Positions 12,268 to 23,770 of a DNA stretch of 64,000 bases are shown here, in pieces. The DNA is from Blastocystis hominis. Its lineage: Eukaryota; Sar; Bigyra; Opalinata; Blastocystidae. Each line of letters starts with the position of its first letter. Positions within the stretch are counted from its first letter, which is position 1. The stretch spans positions 1,067,153-1,131,152 of the forward strand of contig NW_013171815.1 in assembly GCF_000151665.1 (NCBI RefSeq), written 5' to 3'. The notes under the pieces were generated by a model. The model was not told where the DNA came from, did not search any database, and saw only the letters and a program-made list of their open reading frames with translations. The translations under genes were made by a program, and so were the position numbers.

Positions 12268-12348
12268 TGTAATAACACGCAATAACAAATTCTGCATTTC
12301 CCGCGGGATACCCTACAATCCTTCATAATCCCAAATCTACGTGTTCTT

Positions 12349-13138
12349 ATGCCTCTTCTGTGTGTATTTTTGGACACGGTAACGCGTTAGTTATTCCCTA
12401 ATTGCTCGTGGAAAAGTAGTCCTTGCAGAGAAGGAGATGTCTGCAGGGAACTTCCCTACGATCGGTCGTGTGTTGCTTAACCGCGTAAAACCAACCGATT
12501 CAAAAATGTCCTTTTCATACGACAAGTACGGGTGTTTTTGTTTGTATGAGGTGCAGGTATGTGTTTTACTATGTCGTCGACAATGAAGTGGTCTATATGT
12601 GCATGGCAGATAAGGATTTCAAGCGCCGAATCCCGTTCGCCTACCTCAATGACATCAAGACCCGGTTTGAAGAGATGTACGGCGCTACGATAAAGACGGC
12701 TGTTGAGCTAAACATGAACGAAGAGTTTTCGAAAGTTATGGAGAAGCGAATGGTTTAGTGTCGAGAAGGGTGTTAATTCCAGGAGTTCTTCAATAACGAT
12801 CCCTCTGCCGATGCGATCACGCACGTCCGCGGCCAAATCAAGGAAGTGAAGGAAGTGATGGTGGACAACATCGGTAAGCGCTATGTCTATGTATTATCGA
12901 ATCGCTAGATAAGGTTCTCAGCCGTGGAGAGAAGATCGAGGAGCTCGCCGATAAGACCCGCAACCTGGACCAGCAAGCTTTCATCTTCAATTCGGACGCT
13001 CGTGCTCTGAAGAACCAGATGTGGTGGCAGAACACGCGGTACATTGTTTTCATCGCGATCTTCGTGCTGGTAATCATCCTGGTACTGGTGTTGGTGGCAT
13101 GTGGCGGTCCAAGTTTTTCGAAGTGTAAAAGATCCTAA
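12349..13138 (+). CDS. R-SNARE of VAMP7 type (longin SNARE)
   Basis: Membrane fusion protein of the endosome/vacuole route. Start at 12349 (MPLL), then a 31-nt intron (12360-12390) leads into the longin domain: YSLIARGKVVLAE, SYDKYVFYYV, YMCMADKDFKRRIPF. Further introns at 12526-12556, 12753-12782 and 12874-12908. The SNARE motif follows, with the zero-layer Arg in VLSRGEKIEELADKT, then a C-terminal anchor of about 20 Ile/Val/Leu residues and a short tail. The length (about 220 residues) matches VAMP7. An encoded TAA at 13136-13138 is followed by TGTTTGTT. The Vps39-like gene at the left end belongs to the same fusion pathway, but the two are not adjacent. Confidence 0.9.
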
Positions 13139-13290
13139 TTGAGATGTTTGTTGGAAAGAACGATTGGTAGATAGGATAGGATGGGATGAGAGTTTGTTTA
13201 TTTACTTCAATGTTTGATTCAATACTTGTTTCATGGAGTGGTAGAATGCTTGCTCAACTGTATATCTGCTTCTTTGAATCTGTTCTGCTC

Positions 13291-13306
13291 GTTTGTTGAA
13301 CCAAAC
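13291..13306. terminator. Inverted repeat between VAMP7-like and CTR9 genes
   Basis: GTTTG-TTGAAC-CAAAC palindrome just past the CTR9 stop (13310, minus strand). On the minus strand it reads TGTTTGG. The VAMP7-like gene also has its own TGTTTGTT at about 13143, so this copy may serve CTR9 only. Confidence 0.4.
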
Positions 13307-13309
13307 ATC

Positions 13310-16300
13310 CTAATCCTCATCACTAAACACGTTGTTCAGCTCCTTCTGGATCTCCTCCATGTGCGTTCGCTTCTCTTCAGGAACCGGTTCCTCATCTTCG
13401 GAGCTTTCCACAGCGCGAATTCGCTTCTTGGGAGCCTCTCTCTTCGGTTCATCATCATCCTCATTATCATCATCATTGCTCTTCGATTTGGCTTTCGACT
13501 CCTTCTCCATTCCCTGCTCCGACTCCGAATCGGAATCAGACAAATCTCCGAACACTCCCTTCAAGTCTCCCTCGCTGATCTGCTCGTTATCCTCCGATTC
13601 TTCCTCTTCCTCCTCTTCCTCCTCTTCCATTCGTCCCTTCTTTCCTCCTTCCGCGCCGCGTCCATGTCCCTTCGTCTTCGTCTGCCGCGTTTTCTTCGGC
13701 TGCTTCTTCTCCTGCACGATCTCCACCTCGTTAATCGTCTCCAGCACATGGCGGAACCGCGCCTTTTCCTCCTCCGCGATCCTCTCAATCCGCTGCTGCT
13801 GCTCTCGTTTCTCCCTTTCCACCTTCAATTCCTCCTCTCTCCGCCGCTCCAATCGCTTCTGCGCCGCCTCGCCCGGCTTCCCTGCCTCGCGCAGCTCCTC
13901 TCTCTGCGTCTCCTCCACTCGCTTCTGCTTCTCGTACTCCTCCCACAGCGTCCGGCACTCGATTCGCATCGCTTCGATCTGCTGCTCCGCGCCGCTCTCA
14001 CCGCCCCACGCGCTCTCTCCTGCCTTCTTCAAACTCACCAGCGTGCTCAGCGCGAACTGGATCGAAATCTGCGCCTGCGTCAGATCCTCCGGCTGCCGCA
14101 GCGACCGCACGTGACAACCGGGCGCGTTTCGCGCGCCGCCGCAGCAAGGAAATCGCTGCGAGGCGTCGTCGAAGGGCTGCGGGTGCGTGTAGAGCACGTT
14201 GGAGATCACGCTGCGCGCGCGCGCCACGTGGCACACCGCCAGATCGAACCACACGCGCAGGTCCTACCGGTGAAACGGGGAACCAAACGGGGAACCGAGG
14301 GGTCCAGCTGCGCGGCGCGCGCCAGCTCGTCGAAGGCGCCCGGGAAATGCCCGCTCCGCATGCGCGCCAGGGCCAGGCAAAGCCGGACGTCGAGCTCGCG
14401 GTCGCAGGGCTGCGCTAAAACGGATTCGTAGAGCGACGCGGCGTCGCTGAACCGGCTCTCGCGAAGAAAAAGCGCGGCAATGTTGAGGCAGGTGCGCTGG
14501 AGAGACAGCGCGCTTTCGCGGACTTTTTTGAAGACGTGCAGCGCGGCTTGCGGCTTGGCGGCCTGCTGGAGCAGCGCGCCGGCGGCGCTGGCGAGATAGA
14601 CGTTGGAAGGGTTGCGCTGAATGGCCTTGCTGAGCATCTTGGAGGCGAGGGAGGCGTAGGAGGAGGCGGGATCGGCGCGAGCCAGGCGGAGATAGAGCGA
14701 AATGAGGACGAGATTGAGGTAGAGATCGGGGTGCCTCGACGTGGAAACGTAGGAACTCACGATGAGGTTGACCGCCTCCTTCTCGCGCGACTGCAGAGCC
14801 AGCACGCGTGCGAGGAGACATAGCGAGTCCACGTACGTGTTCAGAACGTACCCCAGCAGCGTCGACGACTCCTTCAAGAACTACATCAAAACCCGATCTC
14901 ATCGCTACGCCCGCGCGCAGCTGCCGATCCAGCTCCGTGTTCAGCTGCCGCAGCCGCTCTTCCGCCTCGCGGAGGCGTCGCGTGCGGATCTCCTGCTTCG
15001 CGATGCGCAGCACGCAGTCGAAATACTGCGGCACCTCCGCCAGAATCTTCTCCCACAAGCTTCGCGCCGCCTTGGACTCGCCTTCTTCGTCCAGAATCAC
15101 CGCGTAGTTGAACAGCAGCGTCACGTGCAGCGGGTCCTCCAGGTACTGACGCATCGTCGCCGCGTCGGCCGTGATCAACCCGCGGGGATCGTCGCCCAGC
15201 TGCGCCTCGGCGAGCGAGTGCCGCAGGACTTCGTTCATGGCGAGCTGCGCGTCTTTGAGATCGGAGCGGAGGCGTCGCAGCACCGCCACGTTGTTCCACA
15301 CCAGCGGGGCGAACGGCGTGCCGCTCTCGATGCTCAGACTCACGTACTGCTCGTAGAGAAGACGCGCCTTGTCCAGATCGTCGGGGTTCAAGAAGTTGCC
15401 CTGCAGCAGCTGCGCTTTCAGCAGCAGCGTGTGCAGCAGGATGCGCTGCGACATCGACCCCGGCTTCTACGCGTCAGATCCCCGTGGAACGGCCACATCG
15501 GGCAGCGTGGAAACCGTGGAAAGCGCCTTGGGGAGATCGTTGTTCTTGTAGAGAAGATAGGCGGCGATGAACGTCACCTCGCAGCTCGTGCATCCGTTCT
15601 GCGCGCAGGACGCCAGGTACGACCGCGCTTTCCCGCGCAATTCCTCCTTCGCCCGCCGCGTCGGCGCCTGCGACGAGAGATGAATGAGTCTACCTTTGAG
15701 CCCGCGAAAGCGCACGCTACACCTGGGCCAGTCCGTAGAGCGCGAGCACGTTCCGCTTGCTCACCGCAACGGCCTTCGCGAAGTATTTCTCCGCCTTGTT
15801 CCAGAAGTTCTCCGCGTGGTAGCAGCGACCGATCAGCTCCCACGCCTCCGACTTCAGCGAGCTCATCGTGGCCTGCTCCGCGCTCCGCGTCGCCAGGTCG
15901 AGGCACTTCGCGGTGTCGCGCGCCTCCACGGGGACGTCCGCGCAGCTCTCCCCGGCGAACGGCGACGACAGCAGCACCGACCCCGTCGCCGCCGCCTCGC
16001 GCACCGAGCGAACGCGGCAGAGAACGCCGTTGATCCGGATGGGCTGCGCGGCGTGGAGCTTCGAGGTGTCGCCTCGGACCTGCACGGCCTCGCTGTGCTG
16101 CTGCGCCGACACGGAGAGGCCCTCGATCGGCGACCACTGCCAGAACGTGTGGTCTGCGATGTAGTTCAGCGCTTGCGGGTGGTTCGGATTCACGCGGTAG
16201 AGCTGCTGGATCGTCTGCAGCGAGGCGATCACGCGCTCTTTCGGAGAGAGGTCGGCGGCGGTGCGCTGGAGCGCGGCCTTCATCGCTAGCGCTTCTTCGT

Positions 16301-17160
16301 TGGCGGGGTCGAGCTGGAGCGCGCGGTCCAAGGCGAGGAAGGCTTTCTTGTAGTTGTTCTGCTTGTAGAAGCAGTAGGCGATGCCCACGCGGACGGAGGC
16401 GGGAGCGTCGGGGTGGTCTGCATGGGAGAAACGGAGAAACGGTACAGAGAAGAGCCATTTGGTAGGCGTTGATCGCTTTGGCGTAGTCGCGACTTTGAAT
16501 GAAGTAGAACGCCGCAGCGATGCTGGAGAGAAGGCAGGAGCGGTCGCGGTCCAGAGCGTGAATCATGTAGGTGTGGGCTGCTTTCATGTTGTCCTGGCGT
16601 TTAGAAAAAGAATCGACAGCAAACAGTGCGAAGGCAGTAGATGCACTTCAGGGCGAGGGACGTGGCGGAGGCTGCGCGGTCCTGCTGCTCCATGTTTATG
16701 AGCCGGTTGGATTCTTCGTCCTAATATAAATTCTCTTTCGCAGCACGTACGAATTGACGGTATTCCTCGGCTGTGAGTGTATTTGTTTTTAACTACCACG
16801 TCAAAACACGAAAACAGACCCCACTTTATAGGCGGTGCGATAGTTGATGAGAACGAGCTTGCACTCATACTCACTCTCAAAACGACGGAAATTCTCCTCC
16901 CGTAAAATTGTGTCAATGATTTTTAGGAACTGCTCATACTTTTTGACACTGTAATACCCAACCTAGCCAATGAAAGACTATCCACTACAATGTACGGCAA
17001 TTTGGATCCAATAATGGGGGTGAACGTTTTCTCCGAATAAGGTTTGCGTTAACTCGTCCGTGTTGTCGCTTAGCTCATCCACGAACAATTCGATACATTG
17101 CTCAGAATCCGTAAGCGGAATACGAATCGAGGCCGGTTGTTCAGCAGTTTCAATCTCCAT
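13310..17160 (-). CDS. CTR9: CTR9, TPR subunit of the Paf1 complex
   Basis: Scaffold of the Paf1 complex, which travels with RNA polymerase II and supports histone marking. Start at 17160; the N-terminus IRIPLTDSEQCIEL matches the CTR9 start region. After splicing about ten introns (among them 33, 32, 30, 31, 28, 31, 30, 28 and 32 nt) the protein is a series of TPR repeats, for example VGIAYCFYKQNNYKKAF, ALQLDPANEEALAMK and LNYIADHTFW, the last being characteristic of CTR9. It ends in a basic coiled coil (REELREAGKPGEAAQKR region) and an acidic Glu/Ser/Asp tail, as in other CTR9 proteins. The stop TAG at 13310 is encoded. Many upstream TPR exons are GC-rich and give long antisense frames that are not genes. 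Confidence 0.9.
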
Positions 17161-17240
17161 TATTGAAAAAGCAACTAATCGAAGAAATTTGGACTATTTT
17201 TCTCATTCCATTTTTATTGTCTTTATTTGTTCGTTCTTTC

Positions 17241-19157
17241 ATGAAAGTAGCTGCATTATTGAGTGGTGGGAAAGACTCGTGCTACAACATGATCGAGTGT
17301 GTGAGGCACGGACATCAAATCGTTTGTCTGGTGAATTTGTGTCCAGGTATTGCTTAATCGTATTCTCTATTAATAGAAAATCGAAAGGTGAATGAGTTGG
17401 ACTCGTATATGTATCAAACGATTGGTCATAACGCAGTTCAAGTCCGATTGTACCGTTTTGCTCACTTGTAGGCTATTGCAGACGCAATGTGTCTTCCGTT
17501 AGAGCAATTTACGATTTCTGGCAAGTGTCTCGAAATGGACTTGACGTATCAACCCAAAAGTGGTGATGAAGTGGAGGATTTGTACTCAGCTCTTCTGTGT
17601 GTGAAGGTCCGGCTTGTAGAGGATGGATAAGTGCTAGAAGAAGTATCCGGAAATCGAAGCTGTGTCTTCGGGAGCCATTCTGTCCAATTACCAGCGAGAA
17701 CGCGTCGAAAACGTGTATCTTTTCCTCTTTTGTTCTTCCTTCCAGCTGTAATCGACTCAACCTAGTTTCTCTGGCGTATCTTTGGGAACGAGAGCAAAAA
17801 GAACTTCTTAACGATATGATTCAGAGTGGACTCGTAGCTCGAGTCATCAAAACAGCCACCATGGGTTTGGATCGGCGCCATATTGGGAAAACGTTAAACG
17901 AACTGCAGCCTTATCTCCTCAAAATCGCAACTTTGTATGGTTGCAATCCCTGTGGAGAAGGAGGCGAGTATGAAACCTTTACGGTGGATTGTCCTCTTTT
18001 CCAGTACCGCATCGAATTGTTGGAATTTGTGGAATTGATGAGTTGTAGTGATGATGTGGAGATTGTCACCCATTCCGAGTCGATGGATGCTCCGGTTTTG
18101 TTACTAGTTCCCAAAGCTTGGCATTTAGAGAAAAAAGAAAAAGAAAAAGAAAATGAGAATGAAGGGGAAACTTGTTTGGAGGGAATTGATGATACGGATA
18201 TTTTGAAATCTATTGAACTGCCACGAAGTATCAACCCTCCATTTGATGAAATTCATAACAATAATAATGATAATTGGCTGAATTTAGAATCAGATGAGAA
18301 AGATACAGATAACGTAGTTGTAATTTGTCCTTCGCAGGAAAAAGCAAACGAACTATTGGAATTATGGAAAATGAAACAGTCAAATCCTTTATTGTAACTC
18401 CTTTCACCGATTTCAATGTCTAGACGCATAATCATATCTTCTCAGGCGAAATCGGTTATTCGAATGCCTACAAGTCTTTCTACGCCTCGTTTGTTTGCTT
18501 GGTTTTCAAGAACAAGCTGGTGCGCACCAGTTTTGTCTCATTATTCCTCGATTGGTGTGGAAGGACGCTGGGTTTCGATGCCGATGGTTCTTCCCATCGA
18601 TTCAGACACGCTACTGAATTGCAATCACTCCGTAGAAGAAGCATATGAGAAGCTCTGCGATTACGAGCAGAAGATGTTACACAAGGTTTCTCGTACTGCG
18701 AAAACGCTCGTTCAAAGCTGCCTTACAAGTCTTCGATGGTCTTCCGAGCCGTTTGTTCCTCAATTGAATGTCCCTGCCACCATCACAGGCTGTGTGGATG
18801 ATATTCTGCGAGGATGCCCTCTGCAGGCCAGTTTTGATGGAATTGACGCGTATGATGCATACACGGAGGCAGAAACGGAGACTTCGTTAGATGTTCATGT
18901 TGATGGAGACAAAGTGACTCTTACTTACGGTAATTTGGCTCAGTTTGTTGTTTGGAAGGATCCAGAGAGCGTTCAGTCCGTTCTGGAGAATGGCTTTGCT
19001 CATCATCAAGTCGTTGTTTATTTCGATCCAGATCACAATGTGGAACGATTCTCTATGGAAAATTGCGTGTTTATTCCGGTAAAGCGTCTTGGAGTTGCAT
19101 TTGATGGGAAAGCGGTGGAAGCGGCTGGATGTGTTGTCCAAGTGATTTCTACGAATT
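17241..19157 (+). CDS. DPH6: Diphthine-ammonia ligase (DPH6-like) with C-terminal extension
   Basis: Last enzyme of diphthamide synthesis on elongation factor 2: ATP-dependent amidation. The N-type ATP pyrophosphatase loop SGGKDSCYN sits at residues 8-16, and the family block TATMGLDRRHIGKTL ... NPCGEGGEYETF is present. Introns of 30, 30, 31 and 31 nt join the exons. At 18395-18397 the frame meets TAA, but this TAA is the start of a perfect 30-nt intron (GTAACT...CTAG, 18394-18423), and no poly(A) element lies nearby; I therefore join the next frame (18424-19157) as a C-terminal region, comparable in place to the extra domains of fungal and plant DPH6. If not spliced, two separate genes exist. 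The end is made by polyadenylation: T of a TTG codon at 19157 plus A, four bases before TGTTTGTT. Confidence 0.75.
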
Positions 19158-19246
19158 TGTCTGTTTGTTGCACAACAAAACATGTGGGATTTTGAAATCA
19201 AGCGTTTTTCTGGAGTCAAGGAAAAACCAAAAAACGTTTGAACCCC

Positions 19247-20052
19247 ATGGCCGAAGCTTCTAACATATCTGTGTCTCCGAAAGGAAAGCTGATGATTTTG
19301 CGTATGCGGGTCGAGAGGAAACACTAATGTATAGTGAGAAAAGATGAGGAATCGATTGTTGCTTTTATGGTGAAAAATAAGTCCGCTACTAGTGTTTGCT
19401 GTTGGATGGTAATGTTATGGATAGATAGTGTGTATCGTGAGCAGCAATCAGAAAGGTTTGTATTTTGTGAAGCCCACACGGTTCATCCTCCATCCTGCGG
19501 AGTCTAAGTTAGTTAGTGGTAAGTGTTTTTGCATTGGATAAAACTTAGTGCGTTGTGAAACTAAAGTAGTCAACGATCTTATGAACGCTGACCTGCCTAC
19601 GAAGTACATTCTTTGCAGCGATTTGATGCGTAGTAATAAATTGCAGATTGTTAGCTATGCTATTGGCGAAAATCTTGCTGAGGTTATCAACAACTACAAC
19701 GCTCCTTCCGAAAGAGATAAGATTTCCAAGCATGTACTGGCCTCCAGCGAAATTCAGTGTAGATGGAGCTGATCTCCAAGTGTCCGAAGGCGACGGATTT
19801 CCTTAACGTTCGTTTTACAAATATCCGATAAACGACTCTCTATTTCCTTGACTGCCACCTAATCCAGCATATGTCTCTTACTCGAAGAGCGTGTCGCCCA
19901 CGACCGAAGAAATGTCTCCGACTGTAGCAGCGGAGGACGAGCGTGAGGTGAAGGTGACCCCCGCGATGTTTTCGAAGAACATGCTGTACGCAGCGGTGGC
20001 GATCGCGGGCATGGGACTGATTTTGAACTATTTGTTCCGATGGATTCGATGA
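19247..20052 (+). CDS. VAP-like MSP-domain tail-anchored protein
   Basis: Probable ER membrane contact-site protein. Six exons; introns 19302-19334, 19401-19428, 19519-19548, 19734-19762 and 19812-19867 (33, 28, 30, 29, 56 nt). The N-terminal part resembles a major sperm protein domain: ISVSPKGKLMILL, a middle strand with KNKSATSV, then LYFVKPTRFILHP. A polar linker rich in Glu, Ser and Thr follows, and the protein ends with one hydrophobic helix (YAAVAIAGMGLILNYLF) and RWIR, the layout of VAP proteins that bind FFAT motifs. The stop TGA at 20050-20052 is encoded, with TGTTTGTT at about 20079. The MSP match is by pattern only and moderately certain. Confidence 0.55.
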
Positions 20053-20403
20053 GGAGATGGAACGGTCGCTTGCTTGTCTGTTTGTTGCACACGCATGAAA
20101 GGAAGTGAGTTCGATTGAGAGAGAAGAAGGCAATGCGATGGGTCTTGTTGTGTTAACAACATTCGTTTATTCTGACTGTAAGAAGAAAAAACATGGAACT
20201 ATTCATCCATTATATTATCTTTGTTGAAAAAATAAACAAACAAAGAATTAAGTAAGTAAATAAATTAACCATCAATCATCATTCATTCATTCATTCATTC
20301 ATTCATTCATTCATTCATTCAATCCACCTCTCAATCCCTTTTCCTTTTAGTACACAACACCACTTCCCCCGCCTTTAAAATCACCAACAGCCCCACCAGA
20401 ACA
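20053..20403. repeat. Intergenic region with (ATTC)n microsatellite
   Basis: Convergent intergenic stretch between the VAP-like and glycosyltransferase genes. It contains AAACAAAC/AAGTAAGT low-complexity DNA and, at 20280-20321, about ten copies of the tetranucleotide ATTC. I see no gene here. Confidence 0.7.
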
Positions 20404-21973
20404 CTATTCCTCACCCCTCCAATCCGCGCCATACCTCAACACCCGCATAATCTGCTCTTCGATCCAAAAACTCTCCGCTCCTTCTCCCATCTCGCTCCAC
20501 TCCATCCCAGACACTCGCTTCATCCCCGCTCCAAACCCCTCCCGCGCGATTTCCCGCGGTTCCAGACTCACCAGCTGCCGCACCAAATCGCGCACCGTGG
20601 ATTCGGCCCAGAATCCGTCGGGCATCGCGATCCCCACGCGCTCTCTGACCAAAATCTGGACGATTTCGTGGTTGCGAAGCGACGGAACGCACAGCAGCGG
20701 GATCGAGTGATACAACGCCGCCTCCACAACCGCCAAATCGCAGTACGAAATAACCGCGGTGATCGAAACCTGCTCAAACAGCGAAAAAACCGACACTTTC
20801 GAGCTGTCCACAAACACGATATTGTCGCTCCCGTGCTTCCGCCGAATCGATCCGGTTCCCGCGATTATCACCTGAGTCGACGGGTCCTGCAATCCGCCAA
20901 TAATCGTCTTCACTTGCCAGACTTCGAAGCCGTTGTTCGCTCCCATAAACACCACGATTCGAGTCGTAAACCGCGGGTTCAGCAACCCTGCCGCCGGTTT
21001 TTTGTGGAGCCAGTCCGGCGATGAAACGCCCGGCAAACGAAGCGGACCCAGATCGATCCAGTTGGAGGGAAACGTGGAACCCGCGGGAGAGAGGGGAGAG
21101 GAATCGTGGAAAACGCGGTGAAGGCCGTCGACGAAGAAAAAAGGGCGGGAATAGAGGAGGAAACCGCGGGGAATGGCGAGGTGATTGGCGCGAATGAAAC
21201 TGTCGAGTGCGTGGGAATACTCGTCGACCGCGCTTTTCATCTGCAAGTAGCGGAAGATATCGTAGAAATGGTCTGGGTCATAATGAGGAAACAGGGAAAC
21301 AGGAAGGGAGAAAAGGGGAAACGGGTTCCGCGGAGAAGAGGAGAAGGGAGCGATTGGAGGCGAGGGCCGCAAATTGGGCGCCTGGGAGTGTGAAATCCGA
21401 GAGGACGATGTCGGGGCTTTTTCTGGAATGGAAGGAATCGAAGGAAATATACTGGGAAATGTAGGAACTCACTTGATCGTATAATACAACAAGAGACTGC
21501 TTGCCGATCTAAAGATTAGATGGAAGTGTCATACACACTTCGAAAATGTGATTTCTGTAGTAATCACTGAAAGAAGAAACGTGGTAGGATGTTCGGATCA
21601 AATTGTTCAGCGATTCCATAGGGATAGGGAACTTTCCCATGCTGTATATCTAGATTGTACAATCAAAATCAAATAAAACAGTATATTTGTTGTTTTCGTT
21701 ACTAAGCGGATATCCTATGTTATCGAACATACCAATCGTTACTTCATAGCGGCTGCAGAGTTCTTCTACTATAGAAAGCATTACCTCTGCAGAGTAATCC
21801 AAAAGCAATCAAAACTCACCAAAATGAAAGAGGGAAGGTAGTGCAATAGCGAACAGACTCGGTTTTTGCCCTTCCTGATTCGCTTTGAACTCAGAAGAAT
21901 CTGCGCTTGAAGTCTGTACCTGCACTCCACACGAAATGCAAAATACAGCAAGAAGCAGCAGATAGCGTAACAT
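20404..21973 (-). CDS. Secretory UDP-glycosyltransferase-like protein (GT1 fold)
   Basis: Probable glycosyltransferase of the UDP-glucuronosyl/glucosyltransferase kind. Start at 21973 gives a clear signal peptide (MLRYLLLLAVFCIS). Exons are joined by introns (plus coordinates) 21787-21819, 21650-21679, 21509-21534, 21423-21472 and 21273-21300 (33, 30, 26, 50, 28 nt). N-domain features: IALPSLFHFEVMLSIVEEL, the usual place of the GH motif, and SPDIVLSDFT; C-domain features: a nucleotide-sugar region ending in SYCDLAVVEAALYHSIPLLC and PSLRNHEIVQILVRERVGI, similar to the UGT donor-site signature. No C-terminal membrane anchor is visible. The stop TAG at 20404 is encoded. Substrate unknown. Confidence 0.72.
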
Positions 21974-22099
21974 CTACTAAATAAGAATATCAAGGCAATT
22001 ATTGTGAAAGAAGTAATCAGTCCGTATTTGAGCATATCTAACATTTTGCTGACTAAATAGACGATCGATACAATTGTTTGCTTTTCTACAAAATTGCCC

Positions 22100-23746
22100 A
22101 TGGAGAGGACGGTAATTGACGGTTGGGTCATCTCTAAGGAAATTAAAAGAGATACCAATTTCAATATTTATTTGGGTAGGAAATACCTCATTTCGTATTG
22201 ATGTAGCTTTCAATGAATCGGATGCTGCCGAAAAGTATTTGTTGGTCATCGAACAAGATCTATCATCCGAATTTACTGATTACGATAGTCTATCGGATTC
22301 GAACATGTTTCCTGTGAATTTAGCATGCAAACCGCGCTTTAATTATTATAACAACCACTGTCTATTCAATCTCGTTGTTTGAGTCTAGGCTTTCCCATCG
22401 TTCCTCCAAGACGAGCTAGCGGTACCTACAACGGAAACGAATATTTCCTGATTGAGAAGGTGAACCGCAGCTTGAGTGCTGTTATATCTGATGAGTCATT
22501 TGTGGTTTCCAAAGATGATCTATTGAACCTGGCTTCCCAGATACTAGAGATTCTGTATATCTTATTTTCGAACGATCTCGTTCTCAAAAACCTTCACATC
22601 AACGACTTTATGCTCCGTCGTACCACCCGCGGTTTCCGCGCTGTTCTCATCAATCAGGACTTCTACACAAAGTACTTTTCGACAGAACCTCCATTCACCA
22701 AACAGAACCAGCTACATAATCGACGATTCCACGTTCACTTCGCTCAGTGTAATGGACGGGAATGGTACTCGAGATCTTATTTCCTTCATTCTTCAGAGCC
22801 CACACAGCAAGACAATCTCATCTCTCTCTGCTACATTCTGTGCTTTATGGCGTATCGATCGCTTCCCTGGATCGGTCTCACCGACTCCGAAATCAAAGAA
22901 AAGAAAGCAGCCAGTGAAGACTTCGTGCGACGTTGCCCCGTCTATTCAAGTTTCTCCGTTTCTCTTTTTGTTTCCTCTCAGAACTGCTCTCCATTCTCCT
23001 CAATCCCGACGTCTCGCGCGCACCGCTGGACCGCGTGAAGGACGCCATCGCGTACATCGCAGAGAGCGTCACCACGCCGCAGATCACGCTGGGCGTACCT
23101 TCCTTCTTCTTCTTTTTGCTCATTCCTAGGTCGACATGCTCAAAATCAAAAAGAAAAGCACGCTTCCGCGGGGATTCTCACCTCTAGAGCACATCCAGCC
23201 CCAGCAGAAAGAGCCGCTCCCCGCGGTTCCGCAGCACACTTCAGCGGTGGCCGCAGCGGCCGCAGCGAAGGAAGCGAAGGAAGCGAAGGAAGCGACGCCG
23301 CGCGTGTTGATGGTGGCGGGTCAGAAGTACGAAGTGAAGGTGGTGAACGGGAAGCGGTTGATGGAACCGATCGCCAGCCCGCTGCCGCTGCGAAGACCGC
23401 TGAAACGCGAACGAGAGAAAGAGAGAAACGTGGAAACGAGGACGGAAGCAAAGGAATCGACGGAAGCAAAGGAGCCATTCAAGGCAGATGAAGCAGGCGA
23501 ATCGATTGAGGCATTCAAGCCGATGGATGAATCGACGAGCGAGAAAGCGTTGAATGAATCGGAAGCGCAGAACGCGAGCTACCCGCCCAGCAAGCGAATT
23601 CGAGCTCACACCATCGAGACGCGATCGATGTACGCTTCTGTTTGCTCTCTTTCATCCCAGACGATCCCACGCGCGCACTCTCTTCGGATCCGCTCTCTTC
23701 GCCTCCCTTTTCTTTGCCGGCGCCACTCTTCTCCTCGACCTCCCTT
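22100..23746 (+). CDS. VRK/CK1-type pseudokinase with C-terminal membrane anchor
   Basis: Protein with a casein-kinase-1/VRK fold. Introns at 22176-22206, 22360-22388, 22950-22981, 23095-23129 and 23630-23660. Kinase landmarks: a nucleotide loop start (GWVISKEIKR), and the CK1/VRK C-lobe signature REWYSRSYFLHSSE followed by QQDNLISLCYILCFM and LPWIGL. The catalytic loop reads KNLHINDFML and lacks the HxD aspartate, so catalysis is doubtful. A long Lys/Glu/Ser-rich linker follows, then one hydrophobic helix (LFGSALFASLFFAGATLLL), recalling membrane-anchored VRK2. The end is approximate: a T near 23746 followed by poly(A) would give a stop just before TTTGTT at 23753. Confidence 0.62.
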
Positions 23747-23752
23747 CCCTTC

Positions 23753-23766
23753 TTTGTTCCAACAAA
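23753..23766. terminator. Bidirectional poly(A) element, pseudokinase / KH gene
   Basis: Inverted repeat TTTGTT-CC-AACAAA. The minus strand reads TTTGTTTGTTGG immediately past the KH gene stop; the plus strand gives TTTGTTCC past the pseudokinase. The identical 14-mer occurs at 49565-49578. Confidence 0.55.
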
Positions 23767-23770
23767 CAAA

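Noticed and set aside
13214-14431. Plus-strand 405-codon frame over the CTR9 tail
   Set aside because: Mirror of the Glu/Lys/Arg coiled coil and acidic tail of CTR9; Leu/Ser runs without domain.
20281-20321. (ATTC)n as a possible telomere-like or satellite array
   Set aside because: Only about ten units, single site, in a normal intergenic gap; an ordinary microsatellite.
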